Below, piece by piece: positions 1 through 9,719 of a DNA stretch of 64,000 nucleotides. The stretch is from the NCBI GenBank assembly GCA_035578175.1, contig JAQMRL010000021.1, forward strand, positions 3,296,323 to 3,360,322, given 5' to 3'. Source of the stretch: Catonia carolina (taxonomy: Eukaryota > Arthropoda > Insecta > Hemiptera > Achilidae). The notes under the pieces are model-generated. The model worked only from the letters and a program-made list of their open reading frames with translations, was not told where the DNA came from and did no database searches. Positions within the stretch are counted from its first letter, which is position 1. The number at the start of each line of letters is the position of its first letter. The translations under genes and the position numbers were made by a program.

Positions 1-27
1 CGGTGAAGGATGAAATGATTTTTTGTA

Positions 28-690
28 CTTACTTACTTTACGCGGGGTTCCTACAGATTACTCCGCATCCCGCATCACGATCTCCACCTCCTCCTGTCCA
101 TCCAGTCCCGTTAACCTAAATCTCTTTCTTCCATCGCCCTTCGCACTCCCTCTCTCCATGTTCCTCTAGGCCTACCTCTCCTCCGTCTTGCTGCTGGACA
201 GTACTCCAAAATCTTTTTTGGCCACCCTACTCATGCGCTGTACATGCCCATACCACTCCAGTTGCCTTCCTTCAATCCTATCCACAATAGAATGAGGTCT
301 TCCAACTCTGTCCCTTATTACCTCATTCCTAACTCGGTCCATTCTCGAAAGCCGACAAGCTCTGCGGAAAAACTCCATCTCCAAAGCCTCCAAATAATTA
401 ACATTTCGGCTGCTGATTTGCCAACACTCTGCTCCATAAGTTGTAATTGGCTCAACCACTGCATTATACATAACTTTTTTTGTTCTTAAACTTATTTTTG
501 GAGACCACAATATACTGTTCAGCTTTCGAATTGCCGCCCTTCCCTGACCGACCCTAGATCTGACGTCCTCCTCACATCCTCCATCTTCAGAAAAGAGTGT
601 TCCTAAGTACTTGAACTTGTCATATTTCCTCACTACCTCTGCCTCAAGTACTAAATCTCCTCCCCGCTCTCCTATTACTACATAAGCTAT
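28..690 (-). mobile_element. 5'-truncated non-LTR retrotransposon nested in a SINE
   Basis: The insertion is flanked by the perfect 15-bp repeat at 13-27 and 691-705. On the minus strand its 3' end is at 28, where the plus strand reads CTTACTTACTTTACG, so the tail is a short GTAA-type repeat and not poly(A). The 5' end is cut off inside the reverse transcriptase C-terminal region. This is the expected product of target-primed reverse transcription. Confidence 0.85.
172..690 (-). pseudogene. LINE reverse transcriptase C-terminal fragment
   Basis: The open frame runs from the insertion edge at 690 to a stop at 172, about 172 residues, with no natural start. Visible family features are KYLGTLFSEDGG (post-RT thumb region), TYGAECW, and the C-terminal WYGHVQRM. 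These are typical of the region after the polymerase domain in many insect LINEs. The palm motifs (F/YADD) and the endonuclease are absent, so it cannot be functional alone. The frame has no internal stops, which suggests a fairly recent insertion. The exact clade is not resolved. Confidence 0.8.
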
Positions 691-800
691 AAATGATTTT
701 TTGTAACGTATGAAAATATGCCTTGCCTGATGGGATTCGAACCCAAGACCGCTTGATGAGAGACGAGCACGTTACCAACTACACCAATGTGATCGGCACC

Positions 801-904
801 TATTTTAATAGATATATAGGTATAATTATATTATACCTATTTTATACCTAATTATATTAATATATAGGTATAAAAGATAATAGGTATAATTCCAGGGGTA
901 TAAA
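801..904. repeat. AT-rich palindromic simple sequence
   Basis: TAGGTATAA and its complement TTATACCTA alternate several times, giving imperfect hairpin-forming DNA. No coding potential is seen. Confidence 0.6.
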
Positions 905-1222
905 AATAGTTGTGTTTCTTTTCTTTTAGTCAGCCAATTATATAATTAAAGCAGATAAGAACAGAATAGGTAGAGGTGTAAAAGACACTAGTCACAGAGA
1001 GTAATAAATTTAATTATACAGCCAAACCCTGTGGTGAATAAAGTAAACTTGTTATTTGCAGGGTGAAAAGTAGATGCTTTTAAAGTACCTGGCATGGTGA
1101 TAATCATACTTTTCCACCCATTGAGGAAGGCTTGGGTAAACCACCTTACTCCTCGTTTTACTCAGAAAAACCTCTTTGAGATTCAAACCAACTTTTTTGC
1201 TAATAACCTAAACAACAACAAT
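905..1222 (+). mobile_element. R400 retroposon, diverged and 5'-truncated
   Basis: The segment aligns by eye with the middle and 3' parts of R400: GTCAGCCAATTA, AGGTAGAGGTGTAAAAGACACT, ACAGCCAAACCCTGTGGTGAAT, and the tail CCTAAACAACAACAA. It has more substitutions than the other copies and has lost the family reading frame, so it is an older copy. Confidence 0.75.
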
Positions 1223-1267
1223 GTTAAAATAAATTTTTAAAAAATCAAAAATCAGTTTCTTCGTGAA

Positions 1268-1502
1268 AAACATTTTTTTGTCTTCAGTCTCTCGACTGGT
1301 TTGATGCAGTTCTCCAAACTGTTCTATCTTGCGCAAATAGTTTCATATATACGTACTGTAATACCCTACATCTTTTATAATTTTCTTTAAATATTCTAAC
1401 CTTTGCCTCCCCCTAAAATTTACTCCCTCAATATTACCCTCCATTATTGAGAGATGTCTTAAAAAATGCCCCACTAGCCTATCCCTTCTTCTGGTAAGTG
1501 AA
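1268..1502 (-). pseudogene. LINE 3'-end fragment (RT C-terminus and tail)
   Basis: The minus strand of 1284-1500 translates as RRRDRLVGHFLRHLSIMEG and then GRQRLEYLKKIIKDV. This is the conserved C-terminal block of a widespread insect LINE type (L-V-G-H-x-L-R-H, G-R-x-R-x-E-Y). A stop interrupts the frame after the KDVGYYSTYI segment, and only about 75 residues remain. No polymerase motifs are present. It ends close to the H1 element that begins at 1527. Confidence 0.7.
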
Positions 1503-1526
1503 AAAACTTAATAAAATAAATAAAAA

Positions 1527-2299
1527 TCTGGTGTGAAACACTCACACAACTTTCTCTTGCCAATGCAAATAATTAACAATAAACCTAACATTAATAATAA
1601 AATATTAGAAATAAACAAAAAACTAACCTCAAAAACATAACCTTATTTTAATCATGAGTGAATCATGCAAAATGAAAATCAACCTCAGTTTGGCTTAGAA
1701 ATACGGAAAATCACTCTTTCTCTCTAAACTAGGCTCTGTAGAGAAAAATGCTTTAATTAAAGTTGTAGATCTTTTAATTTTCTATAAATTAAATTATATA
1801 CACTTTTTTCGTAAAATGCATACTAAGGCCGAAATCTTTAAAAAATCAATTTTTCACACATTTTCGTGAGAAAAAAACAGAAAATCGCAAATTACCGCTA
1901 AACTAAGCGTTATACAAAAAATTGTTTGAAATAAAAGTTTTAGAATTTTCAATTCTCTACAACTTTTATTATCTAAAGTTTTGCGCTAAAATGCATATTA
2001 AAGCTGTAATCTTAAAAAACAACGTTTGTACGTGAAAACAGCCTCACCCAGAATTTCAGCAAACATGACGCCTACCCTATCTTGTAGAGAATAAAAAATT
2101 GAGTAAACCAGGCGATTTAAAAAAAAATCGTAGGACCGGTTTTTGAGAAAATCGCAAAAAAGTGAAAAATTACACGAATAAACTACCACTTCCGGCTGAC
2201 CGATTTTGATGAAAATGTTCGTGTCGAGTCCGGTAGTGGTACGTAACTTAAGTTTCAAGTTTCAAGTTCGTACGATGTTCCGTTCTTGAGATATTCTGT

Positions 2300-2352
<53 letters not shown>

Positions 2353-2506
2353 GACACAGACACATACACAGACCAATCGCTAAAAACATGTTTTTTGGGT
2401 TCAGGGGGTCTGAAAACGTATAGATCCGGTGAAAACTCGATTTCGAAAAATCGACATGAAAACAATACTTTCCTTCCTATATATTCATATAGGCAAGAGA
2501 AAGTAA
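1527..2506 (+). mobile_element. H1 element, full length (reference copy)
   Basis: The 5' end is TCTGGTGTGAAACACTCACA, and within it GTGTG...CACAC can pair. The 5' subterminal repeat ACTTTCTCTTGCC is inverted at the 3' end as GGCAAGAGAAAGT. Just before that repeat lies a 7-bp hairpin, CCTATAT-ATTC-ATATAGG. A (CA)n tract sits about 200 bp from the 3' end at 2305-2347. Both flanks are A-rich. No long reading frame exists. Known Helentron-associated elements (HINE, DINE-1) have 5' and 3' subTIRs, a 3' stem-loop and a central microsatellite and insert between two T residues. The match is by structure only, so class assignment is inference. Confidence 0.75.
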
Positions 2507-3133
2507 AAATAAATATTTTATTACACGAAATTTAAAAAAATTAAACGTAAAACTGAAATAATATTTATTATGTTATCATTTGAAATTAAACTATAAAAAT
2601 TTTCATTGTATTTATACTTCTTAAAAATTTAAGCTACGTGTATAATTTACTTCCAACATTGTACAAAGTTCCTTAAATGGGGATATTAATAAAAATAAAT
2701 TTATTTAAAATACCTTAGTAATAAAATTTAATAATACAAAAAATAATGTATTTTGTTTTATAATTTTTAATACAATATTTTTATAGGTTTCGATTAAATT
2801 TTATTTTAATATTAGATTTTTTATAATCTGTAGTTAGTTTAATTTAACGTACATTTATTTTGTTGTTTATTGTAAGCTACCTTGTCTCTCTTTAATGATA
2901 TACGTTGTAATAATAAAATGGCTTCTTGGAAGCCATAAAATCCATCCTTACAACCCCACCAGTCCTTTGATTCAATTACTCCTGAATTTATATTATTAAT
3001 TTTATGGTCTGTACATACAAAATTTTCATTTTATGTGGCTTTAAATAATAGTTAACTTTTAAATTACTTAAATTATATTATCTGAGTTACTTTGTTTTAA
3101 TTGTTTTTTCTTTCACTACTTTATAAACGTAAA
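2507..3133. other. AT-rich intergenic sequence
   Basis: No reading frame, RNA gene or repeat relationship within the window was recognised. The sequence is very A+T-rich with short T and A runs. Confidence 0.5.
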
Positions 3134-3138
3134 CAGGG

Positions 3139-3484
3139 TGTGGCGATGTATGAAATAATAATTGATGTATTGATTAATATTGATTTAATAATTGATTTTT
3201 GTTAATGATGATGATTATAATAATGATGGTAGCAATGATGATTAATAATGATGATGATAATAATGATGAACTTTAATAATGTTCTTGAAAAAAGTTTCAG
3301 TTCATTTTTTTTGATCTTGTATGTATTGTACTTAATCTTGATGTACGCGTATTATAAAGAATGTTTTTTGTTGTTGCCTAGTTACACATAATTGATTTTA
3401 AATTTAGATCAGCTGGACTGTAAATGTTTATAAAATAAAATTGTAAAGAAAAAGAAAACATTTAAAGTATGGCTGGACGTAACA
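3139..3484 (-). repeat. BEL/Pao 3' LTR
   Basis: This is the 3' LTR in element orientation. It holds clustered ATGATG/AATAAT simple repeats around 3200-3260. It is bounded by CAGGG (3134-3138) outside and a polypurine tract inside. Confidence 0.93.
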
Positions 3485-3495
3485 TCCTCCCCTCC
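3485..3495 (-). promoter_or_regulatory. Polypurine tract (plus-strand primer)
   Basis: The minus strand reads GGAGGGGAGGA directly before the 3' LTR. This is the position and composition of a retroelement polypurine tract. Confidence 0.8.
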
Positions 3496-3856
3496 ATGAA
3501 ATAACCAGGGTTGGTTATTTCATGATGCATGGATTTGTAGCAAATAGTAGAGGAGAAGAATGTGAGGAACCAAAGAAAGAAATGAAATAAACTGAAATTG
3601 AAGTGAAAAAACAAACTTGAGAAGAATGCAATGGTAACATAGGCCTATAATAAAGGATGAAGTGGACTGTATGGATAATTGTGGAATCAAATGTAAGAAA
3701 AAATTGTTAATCAAGAGAACTGAAATAAATAGGGTTCTAAGAAATAGAATGAGTTGACAATAAGAAGATACATTACAATAAAATAGCAAAGAAGGAATAT
3801 AATAGATGACTTTTATAAATAAAATAGAAATAAAACAAAGGTGAACTTATAGCAAG
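3496..3856 (-). other. BEL/Pao 3' untranslated region
   Basis: About 360 bp lie between the integrase stop and the polypurine tract. No motif is recognised, and the short frames here are not credible genes. Confidence 0.5.
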
Positions 3857-4228
3857 CTAAGAGTTATTCAATTCGGAAACAGCAGGCAGTTTGTATAGTT
3901 TTATTACTGGTCTAATGTAAGAGCCAGTAGGTGTAGAGATTTCTGCCACTCTGACAACTCCGTCAGTCCCTGGGAATAATTTAGTTATTCTGGCTAAAGG
4001 CCAGGATAGAGCAGGTAACCCAGGTTGATGCACAACTACAAGATCACCTGTTTGTAAGTTAGGTGATTCTTTAACCCATTTTTTGCGTAAGTTTAGAGAC
4101 AGCAGATACTCTTGTTGCCATTTGGTCCAAAATTCATGAGTTAATTTTTTTAATAAATAATAATATTTTACTGGACACGATTCAGTTTGACCAGTAGTGT
4201 CAGGCAAAGAACAAAGTGGTTTTTGCAA
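3857..4228 (-). pseudogene. BEL/Pao integrase C-terminal end, separated by a frameshift
   Basis: This reading frame continues the integrase after a break near 4220-4240. It contains the C-terminal segment typical of BEL/Pao: W-x-x-W-x-x-E-Y-L followed by L-x-x-R and a small beta domain (GDLVVVHQ...WPLARITKLFPGTDGVVRVAEI). It is the end of the pol polyprotein and not a separate gene. The overlapping upstream frame runs on into unrelated residues and stops at 4168. A one-base length change in or near the A5 run (plus strand GCAATAAAAATGGG) would explain the shift. It could be a true mutation or a homopolymer sequencing error. Confidence 0.85.
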
Positions 4229-6597
4229 TAAAAATGGGCTGGGGTCAAGGCCTTTAAGTCATTAGGATCAGATGAAAGGGGAGTAATTGGCCGTGAGTTT
4301 AAAACTGCTTCCACCCTAGTAATAAGAGTTGTGAAAGCTTCATACGAAAGCCGACTTGTACCTAAAGTACGTGTCAAAAGTTGTTTGGCTGAACGGATGG
4401 CTCTCTCCCACAGACCACCGAAATGTGGGGCATGAGGGGGGTTAACCTTAAATTCGAAACGCGTTGGAAGTAACGATGATATGAAGTGATCATCTTTAGG
4501 TAACCGTGTAAGAAAAGACTTTAAATTGGCGGAGATTCGTGTGCGAGCTCCGATAAAATTTGTGCCGCAGTCAGAACGTAATAGTTCAGGACATCCACGT
4601 CGATTAGTAAAACGTTGAAATGCGTCTAAGAAAGCTTCCGTAGTTAGATCACGTGCCACTTCCAGATGAACCGCTTTCGTCACCATGCAAATGAATAAAC
4701 ATAAATACACGTTAACATCTGGAGCTCTTTTTGAACGATATGCTTTAACTACAAATGGTCCAGCATAATCTACACCTGTGTTAGTAAATGGTGTTGCAAT
4801 GTTGACTCTGTCAGACGGTAATTGGCCCATCAAGGGCGTATTTCTTACTGGATGTGCACGAAAGCACTTAATGCATTTCGTAAGAATAGATTTAACAGTT
4901 TTACGCGCTGACATTATCCAAAATTGTTGACTTAGTGCATTCAAAACTGTTAACGTTCCTGCATGTAGAAGATTTTTGTGATAATGTGAAATAAGCATTG
5001 AAACGAAACGGTGTTTAGATGGCAGCAAAATTGGATGTTTGGTACAGTAAGGAAGAGAAGCTTCCGAGAGTCTACCACCAACACGGATAATATCATCTTT
5101 ATCCAAAAATGGCGTTAAATTCGCGTAGATCTTTGAACAAGGACGTTTAGACTTAAGTTGAAGATAAAGTTCAGTAAAACATTCTCGCTGAATAATTTTA
5201 CAGATGCATAAAACCACAAAACTATGTAAATCGGATTTTTGTCTTCGACGCTTCGGAGACCACTTTAAAATTATTTTGATAATATTGTTTAATTTTTGCC
5301 AGGATGAAATAAAATTGAAAGCAGTAGAAAACAAGTAGTTTTCGTTTATTGCTGATAAAACAGATTTTTCTTTGGACCTTTCTTGATTTATTTGTAACTC
5401 GTCAGTCGGATCAGTTTTCGAATTTTGGCTCGGCCAAGTTGAAGCATCTTGTATTAGAAATTTAGGGCCAAACCACCACAGGGATGACTGCCTTAGCATC
5501 TCAGGGTCGGCACCTCGAGATGCTAGGTCTGCGGGATTGGAAACCGAAGGAACGTGTCTCCACAATGAAAATGAGGACATTTCTAAAATTTGACTGACCC
5601 TATTAGCGACAAAGGTCTTTAATTTACATGGATGGATAGTAAGCCACGATAAGACTATCATAGAATCAGTCCATAAGAATACTTTTAAATCAGGATACCG
5701 TGAAGATAGAACAGATATAAAATGCTGTGATAACTGACTAAGTAAATGAGCCCCTAACAATTCTAGTCGGGGTATAGATACTGTTTTGATGGGTGCAACA
5801 CGCGATTTCGCTACTAGAAGAGATGAATGGCGATGATCATTGGTACTCGTAATTAAATACAGAACCGCTGCATAGCCAAGTTGACTGGCGTCACAAAAAC
5901 CATGTAGTTCCGCAAAATTAGTGTACGGTGCATGCATCGGCCGAGGTAATTCTATTAATGACATACACCTAAAGGCACGAAATAATTGTTCAAATTGATT
6001 CACTAATACATCCGGTAATTGATCATCCCAGTCTAAATTATTAAGCCATAGTGTCTGTAAAAAACATTTAGCTTTGAATATACAAGGCGTAAGCCAGCCG
6101 CATGGATCATAAAGTTTTGCAATTTGTGATAAACCAAAACGTTTGGTTATTATAGGCGATTTGGCTAAACGCTGCTCTGAGGGCAATCGAAGAATAAATG
6201 TGTCTTGAGCTGGCGCCCACGATAAGCCTAAGATTGATATTATAGAAATATTATTTTCATTAACCGAAAGAGATTCATAATAATCAGAGGGAATTGTATT
6301 TAATATAACTGAACAGTTTGAACTCCACTTACGAAGTTCAAAACCGCCCTTTTTTAATAGCGTAGTTAAGTCAGTTACAAGTGATTGCACCTCAGAAATG
6401 GAAGAAGCTCCGGCAATAATGTCATCGACAAAAGTGTTGTCATTTAAAATATGGCAGGCTTGCGGATGTTCTAAAATCTCATCAACAGCAAGCTGCTTTA
6501 ACGTACGAATTGCCAGATATGGAGCGCAGCTAGTACCGTAAGTAACTGTCGTTAGAGCGTAAACCTGAACAGGATCGGTAGGATTTTCACGCCACAA
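4168..6597 (-). pseudogene. BEL/Pao pol: reverse transcriptase, RNase H, integrase
   Basis: An 809-residue open frame carrying most of pol. Near residues 56-59 is F-V-D-D, the RT catalytic box (a variant of Y-V-D-D). Around residue 235 is F-C-D-A-S, then I-P-R-L-E-L-L-G and L-W-T-D-S, the RNase H catalytic residues. The integrase follows: a zinc-binding H-H-C-C region (H-x3-L-H-A-G ... C-I-K-C) and D-Y-A-G-P-F, R-S-D-C-G-T-N-F, G-G-L-W-E-R-A, which supply the D,D,E triad. The start shown is only the first usable codon after an in-frame TAA at 6607-6609. In the same frame the RT continues upstream of that stop. The end of the frame is off-family because of a frameshift. Confidence 0.93.
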
Positions 6598-6606
6598 AAT
6601 ACACTG

Positions 6607-8100
6607 TTATAGATGATCATCTGGATGAACTAAAATTTGTCTAAACATTTGTTTTACATCACAGGTAAAAACATAAGGGTGTAACCGAAAAAAAGTTACA
6701 ATGTCAGGAATGAAAGGTTGAAGTTTGGGACCGGCATACAGACAATCATTAAGGGATTTACCATTAATCGATTTTGTAGTTACAGTTTGTGGTGTTTCAA
6801 ATTGTTTTAGTTGGGTGAGTAAAGTTTCTGACTCTATAAGGGAAAATAGGGAAGAAAGTACGGAAGATTGTTCGTGTTCGTCTTCTGCACTGGTTGACAA
6901 TAAAACACAATTGTCAGTTGCGATGGGAGCATGACCCATGAGTACATGACCCAGTGCAGTAGGTACTATGTATGGTAGGTTACAACCTAGTGAAATAGGT
7001 TCGCCTCTCATTAAAGCTAAAGTTGCTTGGACACCCAACAACAGATCAACTGGGGCACACTGATCAAATAAATTGTCTGCTAAATTGAAACCATTAGCAG
7101 CAACTCTAACCTCAGCTGAAATTGAAGAACGAGGCAAAGGTGAAGCTATTTTATCTAAGACATGAAAATTACAATTATTAATTAACGGCTTTCCCATTAA
7201 ATCACAAATTGTTAGGGAACAAATGCCTTTAGTTTGAACAATGGCTTGTGATAAGCCTGAAATATTTATTTGAGAATTACGTATTTCTGCGTTAAGTTTT
7301 GATAAACATCGCGTAGTAACGATATTTATGTGACTGCCGGTATCTAAAACACCACGTAAAATTACAGTTTTGTTAGAAGCACCTTTGACTTGAACCAGGA
7401 AGGTACCTAGTAAAACAGTCATGTCAACATTCGTTAATTCAGAATTGTCATTTGCATTAGTAAACAATGACTTATTATCAATATTTTGTTTAGAAGGCAC
7501 TGTTGTAGGTTCTGGAACCATGTGAGTACTGCATGACGGAGTTGTGTTAGTATTGTTATTATTATTATTATTAGGGTTAGAATTAGTACGATAGTTATAA
7601 TGGTGCAGCATGGTATGGTGAAATTTAGTACATACCTTACACCGCGATTTTGAGGGACAGCCAGATTGAATATTAAACTCATGCTTTGATAGACAATTTT
7701 GACAGATGCGATTGGAACGCACGAAGTTCCATCTTTCCATAGTTGACTGACTACGGAACTTAGGACAAATGTACAAAGAGTGATTCTCTTTACATAATAA
7801 ACAAACTACTGTATCATACGAATTTGATACTAAAGATACAGAATTGTACAATTTTGTGTTTCTATTCTGTTTGTTTATATTTGTGTTACTTTCAGTAAAT
7901 AAAGCTGCGTTTTCTAATTGGATAGCGCGAGATTCGAGCCAGCTGATTAAGTCAGATGGTTTCGGATAAACAATGTTATTGTTATTTGACTCAAACTGAA
8001 TTCTCAGTTTGGGTGATAGTTTCTTTAAAAGAAACATTGTAAAAAAATTTTCATAAAAATTAGCTTGAGGCAACAACTGCATGGCTTGCGTGTGTTGCAT
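6607..8100 (-). pseudogene. BEL/Pao gag C-terminus, zinc knuckles, protease, start of RT
   Basis: A 497-residue frame. Residues ~100-166 hold cysteine/histidine clusters (C-x2-C-x3-H-x4-C and following CxxC/H groups), as in BEL gag nucleocapsid domains. An Asn-rich linker at ~175-187 is encoded by a (TTA/AAT)n run. Residues ~250-260 contain V-L-D-T-G-S-H, the aspartic protease active site. The last 35 residues begin the RT palm (DVKQMFRQ, H-P-D-D). The frame ends at a TAA that lies in frame with the next segment, so a single nonsense codon cuts the RT. The upstream edge is a frameshift from the gag N-terminal frame. Confidence 0.92.
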
Positions 8101-8120
8101 ATAGGCGTCAAGAAATTGCC

Positions 8121-8792
8121 TTAGTTCCCTTGTTGATAACTCTGATATTGAAGGTAAATCGAAAATGTTTTGGCAATGGAACGATATATATGATGACGAG
8201 GGTTATCATATCTATTTGATAATATTCTCAGCGCTGGCGCGTAAGAATCGTCAGATAATGGAAGATGGGAAATTAGTTTCAGAGCATCAGATGATAAAGC
8301 CGAACGTAAATATTGAAGTTTGATGCTGTCGCTAATGTTAGGATCAGCATCAATTAGAGCTTTAAAAGAATTGAAAAAGGTTGTCCAGTCTGCCTTGTTC
8401 CCTGAATATTTTAGAAGGTTTAATTTAGGAAGGCAAGCACTGTTAGAAAAAGGAACAAAAGGAGGCTGTTGTGGAACAGATGGCTGCTGAACCGGTGGAG
8501 GTTCGACTGTTAATAAATTTTCGAGCCTAAATAAAATTGAAGTTAGTTCTCTGAATCCCCCAGAGAACTCCTCCTCCGATAATGGCTCGGGGAGAACGTC
8601 CAGCTCGGCAAGTTCATTGTAGAGCTGCTCGTGCATCGACCATCTCGCTTTCACCCTTGCCAGTAAAGTACTGGCACGGTGATAGCTCAATTTGTCAGCT
8701 TCCTGGAAGCGGATGGCCTCTGCTTCAGTTTCTATCAGCACGTACTTTAAGTCTTCAAGACTCCTCCTGTAGTACCGTGCTGCTCTAGGCAT
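8121..8792 (-). pseudogene. BEL/Pao gag N-terminal region (DUF1759-like)
   Basis: A 223-residue frame starting MPRAARYYRRSLEDLKYVLIETEAEA. It has an N-terminal helical region, a Pro/Gln-rich linker near residues 98-112, and a LPKLNLLKYSGNKADWTTFF segment that is the hallmark of BEL/Pao gag (DUF1759). The ATG at 8790-8792 is the first after the 5' LTR and leader, so the start is reasonable. After KTFS, near 8160-8175, the family sequence moves to the frame that continues into the next segment, so gag is broken by a one-base length change in a short A/T run. The last ~15 residues are off-frame. Confidence 0.9.
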
Positions 8793-9029
8793 ACTTGCAA
8801 ACTAACCAAAAAGTAAAAGGTAATAGTTAAATTTAGAAATTAAAAGTCAATTATGTGACTTTTACGGTCCAGCTTTACAAAGATGTTAATTCACCAAATG
8901 ATATTAAATAATAAAATAAATAGTGTGTGTTACTGCTTTTTCTTGAAGTTTAATTGTGTTGATCGTAGAAGTGTAGTAGCTCTTGTAGTCTTCTATTATG
9001 TAGTCTGTAGTTCTTGTAGTGTTGTTTTG

Positions 9030-9047
9030 ATCCGGCCCGGAGGACCA
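9030..9047 (-). promoter_or_regulatory. Putative primer-binding site
   Basis: Five bases after the 5' LTR the minus strand reads TGGTCCTCCGGGCCGGAT. It starts with TGG, as expected for complementarity to a tRNA 3' CCA. I did not assign the tRNA. Confidence 0.65.
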
Positions 9048-9052
9048 TAAAA

Positions 9053-9399
9053 TGTGGCGATGTAATGAAATAATAATTGATGTATTGATTAATATTGATT
9101 TAATAATTGATTTTTGTTAATGATGATGATTATAATAATGATGGTAGCAATGATGATTAATAATGATGATGATAATAATGATGAACTTTAATAATGTTCT
9201 TGAAAAAAGTTTCAGTTCATTTTTTTTGATCTTGTATGTATTGTACTTAATCTTGATGTACGCGTATTATAAAGAATGTTTTTTGTTGTTGCCTAGTTAC
9301 ACATAATTGATTTTAAATTTAGATCAGCTGGACTGTAAATGTTTATAAAATAAAATTGTAAAGAAAAAGAAAACATTTAAAGTATGGCTGGACGTAACA
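9053..9399 (-). repeat. BEL/Pao 5' LTR
   Basis: This is the 5' LTR in element orientation and so should hold the promoter. I do not see an unambiguous TATA box or initiator. It differs from the other LTR by one extra A after GATGTA. Confidence 0.93.
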
Positions 9400-9404
9400 C
9401 AGGG

Positions 9405-9479
9405 TGTCCATGGTGCACCATGGAGAACCGGAGTAACTTTTAGGGGTTGTTACGTCAGCCATACTTTCAATGTTTATAA
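9405..9479. other. Palindrome and inverted LTR-start fragment
   Basis: TCCATGGTGCACCATGGA at 9407-9424 is a perfect 18-bp palindrome. At 9448-9476 the plus strand reads TGTTACGTCAGCCATACTTT and continues CAATGTTTA. This matches the start of the neighbouring LTR in the opposite orientation, with a one-base gap and a few differences. Confidence 0.6.
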
Positions 9480-9719
9480 TTTTTTTTGTAATCCCTAATT
9501 TTGTGGACGTTGCAATTAGTTCAAATGAGAACAATAAGCAACCCCATGACCCAATGAGATGAGGATGATGTGTATGGTGTGTAAAAGAGTGTAGTCTTGT
9601 ACAGACTCAGGCCGACCATTCCTGAGAGAGTATAGTTAATTGAACCCAACCATCAAAGTATGCCGGAGACCACTGTCTAATATTCAAATCCGTATAAAAG
9701 TAACTACCTTTACTAGGAT
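9480..9719 (-). mobile_element. T2 SINE, truncated
   Basis: This is the tail and body of T2 in reverse (CTAATTTTGTGGACGTTGCA ... ACTACCTTTACTAGGATTT). The tRNA-like head is missing where the H1 element begins. Confidence 0.8.

Larger units (their letters stand above)
1..800 (-). mobile_element. tRNA-derived SINE (T1), split by a LINE
   Basis: The minus strand of 706-800 reads as a tRNA-like head. It has a box A-like TTGGTGTAGTTGGTAACG and a box B-like GGGTTCGAATCCC (reverse complement near 725-745), like the T1 copy at 36400-36607. Positions 1-27 carry the SINE tail (ATGAAATGATTTTTTGTA in plus sense). The two halves are separated by the LINE at 28-690, and the 15-bp AAATGATTTTTTGTA at 13-27 and 691-705 is the target duplication. 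The left edge runs off the window. Confidence 0.75.
3139..9399 (-). mobile_element. BEL/Pao LTR retrotransposon, complete with TSD
   Basis: Two ~346-bp LTRs (3139-3484 and 9053-9399) start TG and end CA and enclose gag-pol on the minus strand. The 5-bp duplication CAGGG lies at 3134-3138 and 9400-9404. The domain order gag (DUF1759-like), CCHC-type knuckles, aspartic protease, RT with F-V-D-D, RNase H and integrase is that of BEL/Pao. The LTRs differ, as far as I can see, by one inserted A (9063 region), which implies a recent insertion. The coding region nevertheless carries one stop and two frameshifts. No envelope-like frame is seen. Confidence 0.93.

Noticed and set aside
1998..2258. Small frames on the minus strand of H1 (MKLKLHTTTGPDTNIFIKIG type), repeated at 15573, 16725, 24224 and 25505
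   Set aside because: They follow the repeat consensus, are broken in many copies and include sequences that are clearly structural. No family resemblance was found.
3139..9399. Endogenous retrovirus with envelope
   Set aside because: Domain content and order are BEL/Pao, and no env-like frame lies between integrase and the 3' LTR.
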